Below are positions 24,800 to 34,949 of a stretch of 64,000 nt of DNA, piece by piece (positions within the stretch are counted from its first letter, which is position 1; each line of letters opens with the position of its first letter). The DNA is from Lunularia cruciata (taxonomy: Eukaryota; Streptophyta; Marchantiopsida; Lunulariales; Lunulariaceae). The translations under genes and the position numbers were made by a program. The notes under the pieces are model-generated. The model worked only from the letters and a program-made list of their open reading frames with translations. It was not told the DNA's origin and ran no database searches. The stretch spans positions 18,010,744 through 18,074,743 of the forward strand of contig OX419759.1 in the NCBI GenBank assembly GCA_948567375.1. Reading direction: 5' to 3'.

Positions 24800-26401
24800 T
24801 GGCATGGAACTAGAATTTGAGCTTTCCAAGTTTCATGGCAAGAATTGTTGCCAACAATTGTAGAGACATGCCTAAGATAGAAGGGAAGAGAGGAAATCTG
24901 GCTCAATGGATTGAGTCGGATTGGAGATTAGTCCTAAGGAGAGAAGCAAGAGAAGTAAGGGGAGTCACCTTCTATTGGAAGTGTGAGTATTTGAAATAAA
25001 CTACCAAGGTAAAGAATTATTTTAGTAGACCTTGTACCAAGAACAGGTACAAGGTGGATAATTATAAGGCCCCATGTACAAAGGGGGATTCTCAACATGA
25101 TGATGGCCATGTTTAAGCTAGAGCAAACCACCTATGTAATGGTGTAGTAGGCAATGGTCTTTCACCAGATGTTTGTAGGAGAAGTGGTAAATTGGGCGAG
25201 GTGTTTGCACCAAAGCATAGGGCAAATGATCACCAATTGGAGAATGGATATACCGCCCCATTACTTTGTACCCTTTGCAGCCCACTTCTACTTTGGATTA
25301 GACTTACTTAGCTTGGAGGAGAGAGGAAGGAAGGTGTTCCACTTTCACCACCCCGACTTACAAAGAGAAGTGGATACAAATGAGCAGTATTATATCAAGC
25401 GGGTTCAAGAAGGCAATGACCACTACTTCAAGAGAAGGACATCCCCATGCCAAGAAAGAGACCTATAGGAAGAATAATGACAATATAGCTACCAAAGATA
25501 AGAAGACTGAACCCAAAGCCAGCATTAGTAGTAGTGAAGGACCCGTCTTTGGAGGATTGGAATTGGAAGAAAATTAGAAGGAAAAATTGAGTCAAAGTGT
25601 GAAGACTTAGGAGCAGAAGAAGAGTTCAATCTATAGAGTGGAGAGTAGAAGAGTTCAATCTATAGAGTAGAGAGTCCAATAGTGAGAGTGAGAGGGAGCC
25701 TAAAGTTTAGCAATCAAGGGAAGAGGTTGTTGGAAAAGAAGAGCAAGAGTTCCATGAGGCAATCTACCGTATGGAGGGAGGAGACAAGCCTTGTTTGGAG
25801 TTGCCTACAGTTGAGTTAGAAGATGAACAAGCAAGAGAGACTACCTTGGTATTTTTGAGGGCAGCAAGATCAAAGAGAAGTAGTCAAGTTGAAGTTGTAG
25901 GTCCAAGCAAAGTTGAAGAAGAAGGAAAGAGCTTGGATGGTGTGATGTTGAAGGTACAAAGATCATGTATTTGGGGGTAAAGCACCAGCCAAAAAAGTGC
26001 CTACCCAAGACAAAGACGTGGAAGACAATGAAGGAAGATATGCCAGAATTGAATATCTATTGAAGATCATTTGTTCATTGTTGATGCAACTACAAACAAA
26101 GAAAGTGGAGTTGAAGACGGATCATCTTGGAGTGAAGGATGAGTTGGAAGTAGTAAGGTACTAGAATGAAGAGACCTTGGAGTTGAGGAGTAAGCTAACC
26201 CAAGGAGAGAAGGAAGCCAAAAAACTTTGGGTTGAGGCAATTCTTTGGAAGAAGAGCTTTGATACCTTGCAAGAGAACTTCTTGAAGCGCGGTGAAGAGT
26301 TGAAGGAGCAGAAGGTGTTGTTTAGGAAGATGAAGCATGAAGTTGCTAATACAAAAGTAGAAATCATACACTCAAATGCAATTGCAGTAGTAATGGAGTA
26401 A
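24800..26401 (+). pseudogene. Unrecognised Lys/Glu-rich coding remnant (second copy)
   Basis: I do not recognise the family. A 104-codon stretch at 25154-25468 (with FAAHFYFGLDLL and HHPDLQREVD) follows a degraded region with QTTYVMV. Downstream the plus strand encodes Lys/Glu-rich, coiled-coil-like pieces at 25380-25577, 25771-25980 and 26177-26401 (the last with LRSKLTQGEKEAKKL). Frame changes and stops separate them. The order resembles the remnant at 4380-6100. It lies directly between the LINE and Ty3 copy B and may be part of another repeat. Confidence 0.35.
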
Positions 26402-26624
26402 GAGCTGGAGAGTCTGAGAAAGAGTTTAGGAGGAAGGCAATAGACATTGATATGAATAATTTGTTGATTTGCCTAAGAGATCATGGTCCTTGAGGCATAG
26501 GGCTGTGGGCTATGAGAGGTTATGAAGGCCTAAAGGACCAGCAATCTAGCTTGCTGGCGTGAGGCTAGCTAGTTTAGAGTAGATTTTGGTCATTGTTTGG
26601 CAAAATCTGCCCATCCTACTAGAC

Positions 26625-26705
26625 TGTGCACAATAGGGTTTGACTCCTAGATCTCTAGTTCCTAGACGGTGCCCTAGCCAATTGGTCCACCCTCACTTGT
26701 TGTCA
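26625..26705 (-). other. tRNA-like box A/box B sequence in copy B leader
   Basis: Minus-strand counterpart of 13380-13450: TGGCTAGGGCACC followed by GAGTCAAACC at tRNA-like spacing. Conservation of the two boxes between copies A and B is the main evidence; flanking bases differ more. Confidence 0.3.
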
Positions 26706-26992
26706 TAGTGATTGTTCCATTGTTATCTATACACTTGTAGCTTTGGCTAAGAGAGATCCTATTCTTGGTCATCCTGGTAGCTTAGGAAGTAGATAATTCA
26801 TATTATGTCAAATGCCAAATGGTGATAGAGTCAATCTAGTGTTGATTTATGCGATGGAGTGTTTTCTTTTAAATTTATTGTGATTGGATTTCCTCCATTC
26901 TTTGCTTCTTGTTTTTGCACCATGTTTGTATGAGGTGCCTTGACTTTAGAGCATTGGTGCTCTGGTGTGCTCTTCATAGTGAGGCTAGAGTG

Positions 26993-28515
26993 ATGACTAG
27001 TCAGACTACCTATGTTTCTCTCTAGTGAGGTAGGAAGTGATGAACTATAGATTGTGAGAGTGCATGTTGTGATGATAGGTTACATATTTTATTTTCTCCT
27101 AATATAATTATAGCAGTTAGAGCTATATTAGTGAGAGATGTTTGGCACTCGGTGATGTTGGCACTTGGTAGAGTACTTGTGGTGGTTACAATTATGAGTT
27201 GTAGTTCCCAGGTACTTGGTCATGAGGGAGTTCTTAGGGGATTTTGGAGGAGATAGCACTATAGTACACACAATGCATTAACCCAAAATGGCAATCAATA
27301 TCAGCTTGTATCTTAGGTCCTAGTGAGGGAGGAGATTGATTCTACGTTGGAGTTTGACACAAGAGCTGATTCATTTGAAAGTGATTTGGTGTGTCCGCAC
27401 CATTGTTGTGGGACATGGATGAGATTTATGGGCCTCTAAAGGCACTAAGCATTACTTTGGTATAGTGGGTACCATTGATTTGAATGACTTCATTTAGAAG
27501 TTTGATAGTTGGTGTGATTTGCAGCAAATGTGGAAGGGGTTATTTCAACACTTGGAGGGTCCGCCGATGGATGACTACCATGAGTTCAAGAGAGCTCACT
27601 TGGAGGAATTTAAGCTATGGAGATAGTGTTAGTCTTCAAACTATGTCTCCATCACTTTAGGCTCAATTTCTAGGGGTAGATTGGTTGTACCTACAAGTTT
27701 TAGCTCTTGTAGCATTGGTGGAGCTAATTGAGGTGCACTAGCCAAAGATAGTGCTACTATGAGTGTAGGTAATACTACAAGAGGTGTTGTAGTATTGGGG
27801 TTTACCCCAAGTGGATTTCTTCTAGTGTTTGAGGCAGAACTACCAAGGAATATGGACTGATAAGCTGAGGAGCTTGAGGGAGTTTCAATGGAAGGCTAGA
27901 GAGAGTCTATGCAAGGCATACACTTGCATGAGACGGCTGATCAGTTTTACTTGTAGAGTAATTGATGCCTAGGCAATCCAGTTTTGGTATGGGATACTAG
28001 ATAAAGAGTTGCAATAGAGAGTTTGTGATGCTACGTTGTTACAGGCTACTTTGCTTACTTTGGCAATGGTCTTTGGTTTGACTGAGCATATTGAGCTCAA
28101 CATGGTGGAAGAGAGAGTAGTGACATTTGGATTTGGTAAGGAGACCTCATCCACAATTGTTACTTCTGCCATAGTGCATCACGCCATGTTGGGTTTTGAA
28201 GAAAGGGGGACAACCCAAATCCTATGAAGCAAGTAAAAGGCCTACTATAGCTTGATCCTTAACCTTCAGTTTTTGGTCAACAGCAAGCAGTGAATGGTGG
28301 TGTTGCTTATGGGACTTGTGGTAGACCTCACCATAGGAGAGAGTGCACTTAGGGCAGCAAACCTGATACCTTTGGTGCATCATAGCTAGCACAGGGACAA
28401 TGTGAGCATTGCCACAAATTTGGTCATACTAGTGAGCAATGCTTTGACCTACACCTGGAGTTACGGAGTGGTAGGGCTGCTATAGCAGGTGGTAGAGGAG
28501 CTCCACAAGGTGGGT
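26993..28515 (+). pseudogene. Copy B gag remnant
   Basis: The likely start is the ATG at 26993 (MTSQTTYVSL then a stop), matched by copy A. The nucleocapsid zinc knuckle at about 28398-28440 is intact: CEHCHKFGHTSEQC, a CX2CX4HX4C motif, followed by FDLHLEL. Between them, pieces such as the segment around 28036-28227 (ELNMVEERVVTFGFG) are open but separated by stops. The gene is cut on its 3' side by the LTR fragment at 28523. It once supplied the particle protein. Confidence 0.65.
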
Positions 28516-28522
28516 AACTCCA

Positions 28523-28770
28523 GTAATTAGTAACTTTGGTACGTAATTATTTCACAAGTATATAAACAAGGGGTGAGGAGGTACTCATCATCCTTTCATT
28601 TGAAACTATCTCTCTTTCATTGAGTTCTCTAGTGAGCAATGTCTTGAGTCTTGGAGTGTTAGCCTTGGAGTAGTATGATGGAGTTGGGGTTCCTTGCCTT
28701 CTTAGTCCATGGTGCGCTACCATAATAGCCATCAGAGGTTCATACTGAGTGAGAGATAGGTTGGATCACA
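28523..28770 (+). repeat. LTR fragment, same family as the solo LTR at 48429-49120
   Basis: Nearly identical by eye to 48872-49120, from GTAATTAGTAACTTTGG to the terminal CACA. It includes a TATATAAA box at 28559-28566. The left (5') two thirds of the LTR are missing, while the right end is exact. It interrupts the gag-pol reading of copy B. Confidence 0.8.
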
Positions 28771-28792
28771 GGTCCATACTACTTGAGTAGAG

Positions 28793-29104
28793 GTGGTTGA
28801 TAGTGGGGCTAACTTGGTTGAGGAGCATGGGATCTGCTCAGCAACCAGTGGTTTATGGCAAGCTACGATGGCTAGATTGGAGGAGTTACAAACTAGATTG
28901 ACCTTTGAGCAAGCGTGGTTTACACCTAGAGTTGTCCTATTGGGTAACCAAAGGGGGAATTTTTGTTTGGTGGGACCTTTAGGGAAGATCTATACACCAC
29001 AAAGAGTCTTACTAGACTCTGGTGCGCAACTCCTTATGTTGGGAAAGACTATAGTTGTTGATTTGGAGTTATGGAAGACCGATGTGAAGAGGTGTCCATT
29101 TTAG
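28793..29104 (+). pseudogene. Copy B protease region
   Basis: An open stretch of about 103 codons. The first half (LVEEHGICSAT, LWQAT, RLEEL, FTPRVVLL) matches copy A 10694-10981. The second half has RVLLDSGAQLLMLGK, the catalytic D-S-G motif of retroviral-type aspartic proteases with its hydrophobic neighbours. The frame ends at 29104, and the flap and C-terminal ILG-type block are not visible. It would have cut Gag-Pol into mature proteins. Confidence 0.65.
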
Positions 29105-31150
29105 ATCCAACCATCTCTAGGGGTGGTTCTATATAGTACATCACATGTGGAGAGATTGTTGTTTAGATCCAACCTAGTCATTTTATTGATAGCTCTATAG
29201 TGAGAGCTTAGGCCATTGCAATAGTAGCTAAGTCATATGATATGTTAGTTGGAAGAGTAGTGTTATACACCCCATGAGTTTTAGTATTGACTATTGGGAG
29301 GAGATAGCCTCTTATAGACCAGGTTGGTAGTTTGGAGAAGGACAAGTATATCACCTACTAGTATGCTTCAATAGTGGTAGTCTTGACTTATAGTCCTGGA
29401 CCATGGTGGCATGAATTTCAGCTTTCAATGGTTTTATTACTTGGCCTGGTGACTTTTTGGAGTAGAATGCCCATGCAAAAAATACTCTAGTACCAGAGGA
29501 GATCACTCAGATTTGGAATACGAGTGAGATTGTTCCATCCACCTTGGATGTTCCTTTGTGGAGTTTAGAGGAGGCATTGCATTAGCATGCGGATTAGTTG
29601 GTGCAATAGACTTGGAGTGGAGCCTTTGTAATACCAAGAAACCAATGTGAGGATGAGCCTCCAAGGTCAATTACCTTGACACCTCTGGATACCACACTCA
29701 TTGCTTGGTAGTATCTAATAGAGGGAGTATGTCTATTGGAGTTGTTTGGTGGGATTAGCACGGGACTAGTTGTGGTACTACAGGCGGGTATAAAAGTAAA
29801 GAGGTACTTGTATGTGAGAGAGATGAAACTGCTAGGCAAGTCTCTCTACATCATGTGGCACACTCGGCCTATCAAAATTCTAAGTTATTATCAAGGTCAA
29901 TAGTCAAGGGTTTCAAAAAGACCCTACAAGCAGACATTTCCTTCTGGGGGTGTAAGATTTGGAGAGACATGGTCCCATTCATTTGGTGATTTTTGGATGG
30001 CCATGCCAGGGATATACATGCACTAGCTAAGGTTTGGGTCTTCAAGATCCTCATTCTGGTGTGTTTTGGGAGATGTTACAAATACTATAATATCTCCAAG
30101 TTCATCAATCTGTTTCTCCAACTTACAATTTGGTGAACATCCCTTTGATGGTTGATTCTCACACTTGGGTGATGGTGAGTACACATTAGGTCCATTCTTA
30201 GATAGGACTTGCCAATATTGTTAGATGTAGCCAGAGTGAGATCATAGGCTCATTGTCTTTGTCATTGGTGGGTGAACCTCTTACCTAGAGGGGTTCTCTA
30301 GCACGCTTACAATGGGATTCAATGACTCGACCCCTTATTGTTGATGAGATTTTGGATGTTGGGTGCTAGTCTAAGATGCTGGTAGTGGCTTATAGGTCAC
30401 CTATGGCAATGGTGAACCTAGTTGGATAGCCTTGTGTTGCTTTTCCCACACTTATAAGTTTCCCAAGCTCCCATGCTTTTGAGAGGGAGGTCTTGGACTT
30501 GTTTAGGAATCATAGTTATAGCAATTGGTGGAGCCCAATGCTAATAAGAGAGAGTGAGCAATGGGTTTTTGCACTGGTCTTACCATTGTTCTAGCAATAT
30601 CAAAGGCATCTAGGCATCAAGTGTTAGATCAGGCTATGGACTTGAATTGTTTGACTTGGATTATGAGCCTTGGCTTGGTAGAGCAATGTAGGATGCGCTT
30701 GATAGGCATCACCACTTGGACATTTATGAGCTTTGTGCCTATCAAGACAATTCATGCACATGTTGGGGATGATGGACCGAGTGGACATGGTATACTTGGG
30801 ACACAACCAGTGGCTACTAGGGAGAGTGGTCTACTTGGAGTCCATCCAAGTGAGCGTGGTCTACTTGGATTACACTCTTGGTCTACTTGGGATGCAACCA
30901 GAGGACGTATGGAGCTTGCAGCCAAATTGGAGGGAGTTTTTCACATTGAGATTGGGCCCTCTAGTGGTTGGAAGCATGACACTATTGCTCCCAAGGGCCC
31001 AGTGTAGCAACCAATCAGTACATCTTTGACTTCTACATCAATTACAAAGGATACTTGGGAGCCAAATCTTGGACCCAAGCTTACAAGAGGAGAAAGGTAG
31101 AGAGTTTAGAGGTTCTTGAGGAGCTATATAAGTTGTTTTGTCTATAGTAT
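29105..31150 (+). pseudogene. Copy B region between protease and RT, heavily decayed
   Basis: Two kilobases with no clean domain. Matches to copy A (10000-10690) show it belongs to the element. A 148-codon frame at 30561-31007 includes a short internal repeat around GGTCTACTTGG (near 30828-30890, three to four occurrences). It is not convincing as an independent protein. Confidence 0.45.
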
Positions 31151-32475
31151 GAAGGATTTGGGTGCTCTAAAAGGACCTGGTATTCAGACTGAGCTGACTA
31201 GCAATACACCAATTTTTTTATGTCCTTATTGACATAGTGAAATGGAAAGAGCATTGATTTAGGGCCAGAGTAGAGACCCTTTTGAGGATGGTTTAGTAGA
31301 GATTTCACATGGAGAGTATGCATCAGCTACAATGATGACAACCAAGAAGGATATGCATAGCAACTACATACATAGGTAGATGTGTGGAGATTACCATCCT
31401 ATCAACCGATAGACTAGGGCTGATTGGTTTTCCATGCCTATACCAAAGGAGATCTTTGATGTGATTGGGCATGCAAAGCTCTTCCATACTTTGGATCTTT
31501 GAGCGGGATATCATCAATTGCCGATTAGGGAGGAAGATAAGTCCAAGATAACATTTGGACTATTTTAGACTATTGATCCTCACAACAAGGATGTGTTATA
31601 TTAGTGGAGGTTCTTACTATTTGGGTTAAAGAACGCTTTTGTTGAGTTTGAAAGGGCCATGGATAGGATTCTAACTATATTGGATTTTGCTCGGTGCTAT
31701 ATTGGTGACATTTTGGTCTATAGCACTATTGTGGAGGAGCATGAGAGATAGTTGTTAGAGGTGTTTGAGAGGTTGACATCTCATGGACTCAAATTCATCA
31801 TGTGAAGTGTAGGTTCTTTGTTGAGTAGGTTGAGTATTTGGGTCACACTATCTACCTTGGAGGACTTGGTATTTAGTAGACCAAGGTGGAGGCTATTGCA
31901 AGTATTCCTTGGCCTACGGATGTGAGTAGAGTGTGAGCATTCCTTGGGTTGGCAAACTTCTATTGCCTCTATGTTTGAGGATTTAGCACCATTGCCAAGG
32001 CTTTGACAAAGCTGACCAAGCTTACACAGGAGTGGTGTTGGGGAGATGAGCAAGAGAGGGCTTTTGTAGAGCTCAAGGAGAGGTTGACATCTGCTCCTAT
32101 TTTGAGGAGACCAATTAGAGGATGACCATTTCAGGTTCACATTGATTGGAGTATGTTGGGGCTTGGATGATTCATCTAGCATGATGATGAGGGAAGGAGT
32201 TTATGTTGGCCTGTGCTAGTTGCTCCAACAATTCAATAGAGGTGAAGTGTAGTTCATATGAGGAAGAGAGCTTGGGAGCAATATGGGCAGTAGCACACTT
32301 GCGATGTTACCTATTTGGTAATCCCTTTACTCTTATCACTGATCATCAGCCACTAAAGTGGTTGATGTAGTCTAACAAGGTTTCAAGGAAACTTGCATGA
32401 TGGGCTTTGATTTTATAGGAGTATGATTTCACAATTATTCATAGAATTGGAGTAGTGAACCATGATGCATATGGG
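31150..32475 (+). pseudogene. Copy B RT and RNase H remnant
   Basis: RT reads GDYHPINR, then TLDL and GYHQLPIREEDKSKITF, then WRFLLFGLKNAF, then CYIGDILVYS. The catalytic YxDD has its first Asp replaced by Gly (31699-31728), which would abolish polymerase activity. The connection region has AIASIPWPTDVSRV and AFLGLANFY. RNase H shows PFQVHIDWS (first catalytic Asp), YEEESLGAIWAVAHLRCYLFG and FTLITDHQPLKWLM, followed by QEYDFTIIHR. About a dozen stops or shifts are scattered through it. The order and spacing are those of Ty3 pol. Confidence 0.8.
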
Positions 32476-32879
32476 TTGAGTAGAAACCTATATCCCAACC
32501 AACAAGATCAAATTGGAGCATGTTGGCATGGTGAGACAGATGAGGAGATGGTGTTAGGTTGGCATGCATATGCCTTTCTTTGTATATTTTTTGAGGCTTT
32601 GGTGGTATCTCTCTCAACGTACATAGGAGGAGTTATTGAGGTCATAGATCTTGAGAGTGAAGATAGTGGTATAGTTCAGCAAGACATTCATGATGATGTC
32701 TTAGTGACGTACTACCTTTGCATTGGTGTTGTGGGTGGTACAATTGGGACCAAGGAGAGAGACTGTGGTCTTCAACAAGCCAGACAATTCAGATTGGAAG
32801 GTAGACACCTTCTTTGTGTATGGGAGGATGGTAGAGTGCGAGTTACCATTTCCATCTTAGAGACTATAGTTGATCCATC

Positions 32880-34126
32880 ATGCTCATGAGGAGTTAGGAC
32901 ATTTTGGAGTAAAGTGTACATATAGCTTACTCCAAAGTGATTATTGGTAGTTTGGTATGCATACCAATGTAAAGTAGTTTGTTGCCAGATGTGTGGTTTG
33001 TGACCAAGTTAGAGCATCATTTAATAATGCTTTTATGCCATAATTACACCCATTACCTATCATGGAGTTGGGTTATTGGTGGAGTTTGGACTTTGATGGA
33101 CCTTTACCGTTGATTGTGAGACATCATTGGTACATTTTGGTTATGGTGGACCACTTCTCCAAATGGATTGAGTTGGTGGCACTTCTTGACAAGTCCAGTG
33201 AAGGACAACTCAGTCATTCTTGGATTGGGTTCTCAATCATTTTGGTGCACTAACTGAGGTTTTGATTGATCAAGGTACAAATTTCTTGGAAGAGTTTCAG
33301 GTCTTGTGTGACAAGGCTTTGATTGATCATTGCACTACCTTCCAAGATCACCATGAGGTAGAGGGCTTAGTGGAGAGAGTGGTTTAGATAATGAAGAGAG
33401 GATTACAAAAGTATGGTTTGTAGAGAGGCCACTTGGGAGATTGGGATCTCTAGTTACCTTGGTTGGCCATGGACTATTGGTTTAGCCAACAGGTTTCTTT
33501 AGCATCCTTCTCTCCTTACTTTATACTCTATGGACAAGATCCAAATTTACATGCATCCATTTGCTGAGATGCTATTGTAGTTTTGGACTTGGATGATCTA
33601 GATGTATGGATGAGTGCATGTTCTCAATGGGTAGAGATATTTTGGAGAGTGATGTTGATGGCCTTTGAGTACTTGGCAATTGCTCAACATAGGGATACCT
33701 TTGCTATGCTACCATTGAAGGAGGAGGTTATAGACCCATGATCTATCAATTTCATCTAGGTGATTATGTATATCTATAGCAGGCAACAACAACACGACAC
33801 TTGATGTTTCTACAGGCTACACTATCTTGAGAGTGCACAAGATTTTGCCATCTAGAGTCCTTGTGTTGGAAGGACATGATGTTTTTGTTTGGAAAGATCA
33901 TGTGCGCAATTGTACGCCATGCCACCTCTCAAACATTGATGGTATTATGGACCCAAGCTTGGCACTTATACAAGTAGGCTTGAGATGTATGTTATGCGGC
34001 TCTTCTGGTGGAGCTGTTATTGTGTTAGTGTGTGATAGTTGTTTGAGAGGATGGCATATAGTATGTATGACTCCTCTCCTCATGGTGGTTCCTCAAGGAT
34101 AATGGTTATATCCTAGATGTACTTGA
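32880..34126 (+). pseudogene. Copy B integrase with C-terminal PHD finger
   Basis: Integrase joins element cDNA to host DNA in the nucleus. Visible parts: HHAHEELGHFGVK with a downstream CxxC pair (zinc-binding N-terminus, about 32880-33010); core with SLDFDGPLP and MVDHFSKWIELVAL (33080-33180); LIDQGTNFLEEF (second Asp, 33259-33294). The third catalytic residue region lies near 33355. After a degraded C-terminal part, a 91-codon frame at 33827-34102 and its continuation to the stop at 34124-34126 carry the PHD motif. Stops and shifts make the copy inactive. Confidence 0.75.
33986..34120 (+). other. PHD-type zinc finger at the end of Ty3 pol
   Basis: In one frame: CMLC, eleven residues, then CDSCLRGWHIVC, then TPLL and VPQG, a stop codon, and WLYPRC. 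This is the PHD order C-x2-C, C-x2-C, x4-H-x2-C, W-x-C-x2-C, with the seventh ligand Cys changed to Tyr (TAT for TGT). The stop and the Cys-to-Tyr change are each single-base decay. PHD fingers usually bind histone H3 tails, so a role in choosing the insertion site is a reasonable inference. Confidence 0.75.
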
Positions 34127-34943
34127 CCTATAGCTAGTTCACCCTTTATATGGTATAGATTGTAGATAGGCAACTAACGATGGGACTTGATAGCACTCGA
34201 CATCCTAATATTTTTTTTACCATAGAGTATACCATATACTTGGAGTAGATGGCTATTTGGAGTTAAAGGGACCTAATTGCCAACTAGAGTGCCAATTGTG
34301 GCACTTTAGAGTCAATGTATGACTTATGTGAGTTGTGCTTCTATAGTGTGTGATGTTGAGAACAATGTATCTTGTGTAGCAATGTATATATGCACAACAG
34401 TTGTCATGCCATTTGTAACATTGTACTTAGATTGCTCGGGCTTTAGAGTGTTAGTGTTGGTAGTCAAGAGTATTTTGGTTGTTACTCATAGACTACTTAT
34501 TGATGGTCAAATTTTGTGTTTAGGGTATTGACTACATACTAGGGCCCACCATCAATTGCATCATTTGTACCGTTAGGTGTGCCATCAATAGGACCACTAG
34601 GGTTGGAGACAAGGAGTATACTTTTGAATTGTAGCTCCAGAGAGCTCACTTCTTTGATGTTGAGCCTTTGAGTTCCTAGCTATGGTGGACAGAGGCCAAC
34701 AAGTGTCACTTGGATTCTCTTAGCTAGAGTGGGTGTGGCTTGATTGTAATCAGTGCACAATTTTTAGCAAATTATAGAGTGAGAAATCAAGTACTGATCT
34801 AATTGAGTGTGATTTGAGTTGCATAAAAAACCTGATTATTGTGGCACTTTAGAGTTGATGTATGACTTATGTGTGAGTTGTGCTTCTATAGTGTGTGATG
34901 TTGACAGCAATGTATGATGTGTAGCAATGTATATATGCACAAC
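34127..34943 (+). repeat. Copy B 3' LTR region with internal direct repeat
   Basis: The block 34550-34760 matches the copy A LTR (14220-14480, complement). A segment of about 100 bases at 34297-34398 recurs at 34840-34943 (both contain GTGGCACTTTAGAGT, GTGCTTCTATAGTGTGTGATG and AGCAATGTATATATGCACAAC in the same order). The second copy may be the start of another LTR. Exact LTR ends could not be set. Confidence 0.6.
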
Positions 34944-34949
34944 ATATTA

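Larger units (their letters stand above)
26470..34943 (+). mobile_element. Ty3/gypsy retrotransposon remnant, copy B, with PHD-tailed pol
   Basis: Plus-strand order: leader (26470-26990), gag, protease, RT, RNase H, integrase, PHD finger, 3' LTR. Integrase after RNase H defines Ty3. It is the same family as copy A (8085-14710) but in the opposite orientation and with the integrase end preserved. Only a trace of the 5' LTR remains. A foreign LTR piece sits at 28523-28770, and about 600 bases present in copy A are missing next to it. Stops often lie where a one-base C-to-T or G-to-A change from Gln, Arg or Trp would put them. Confidence 0.8.

Noticed and set aside
30561-31007. 148-codon plus-strand frame in copy B
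   Set aside because: It lies between the protease and RT regions, includes a local repeat and has no recognisable domain; it is treated as decayed polyprotein.
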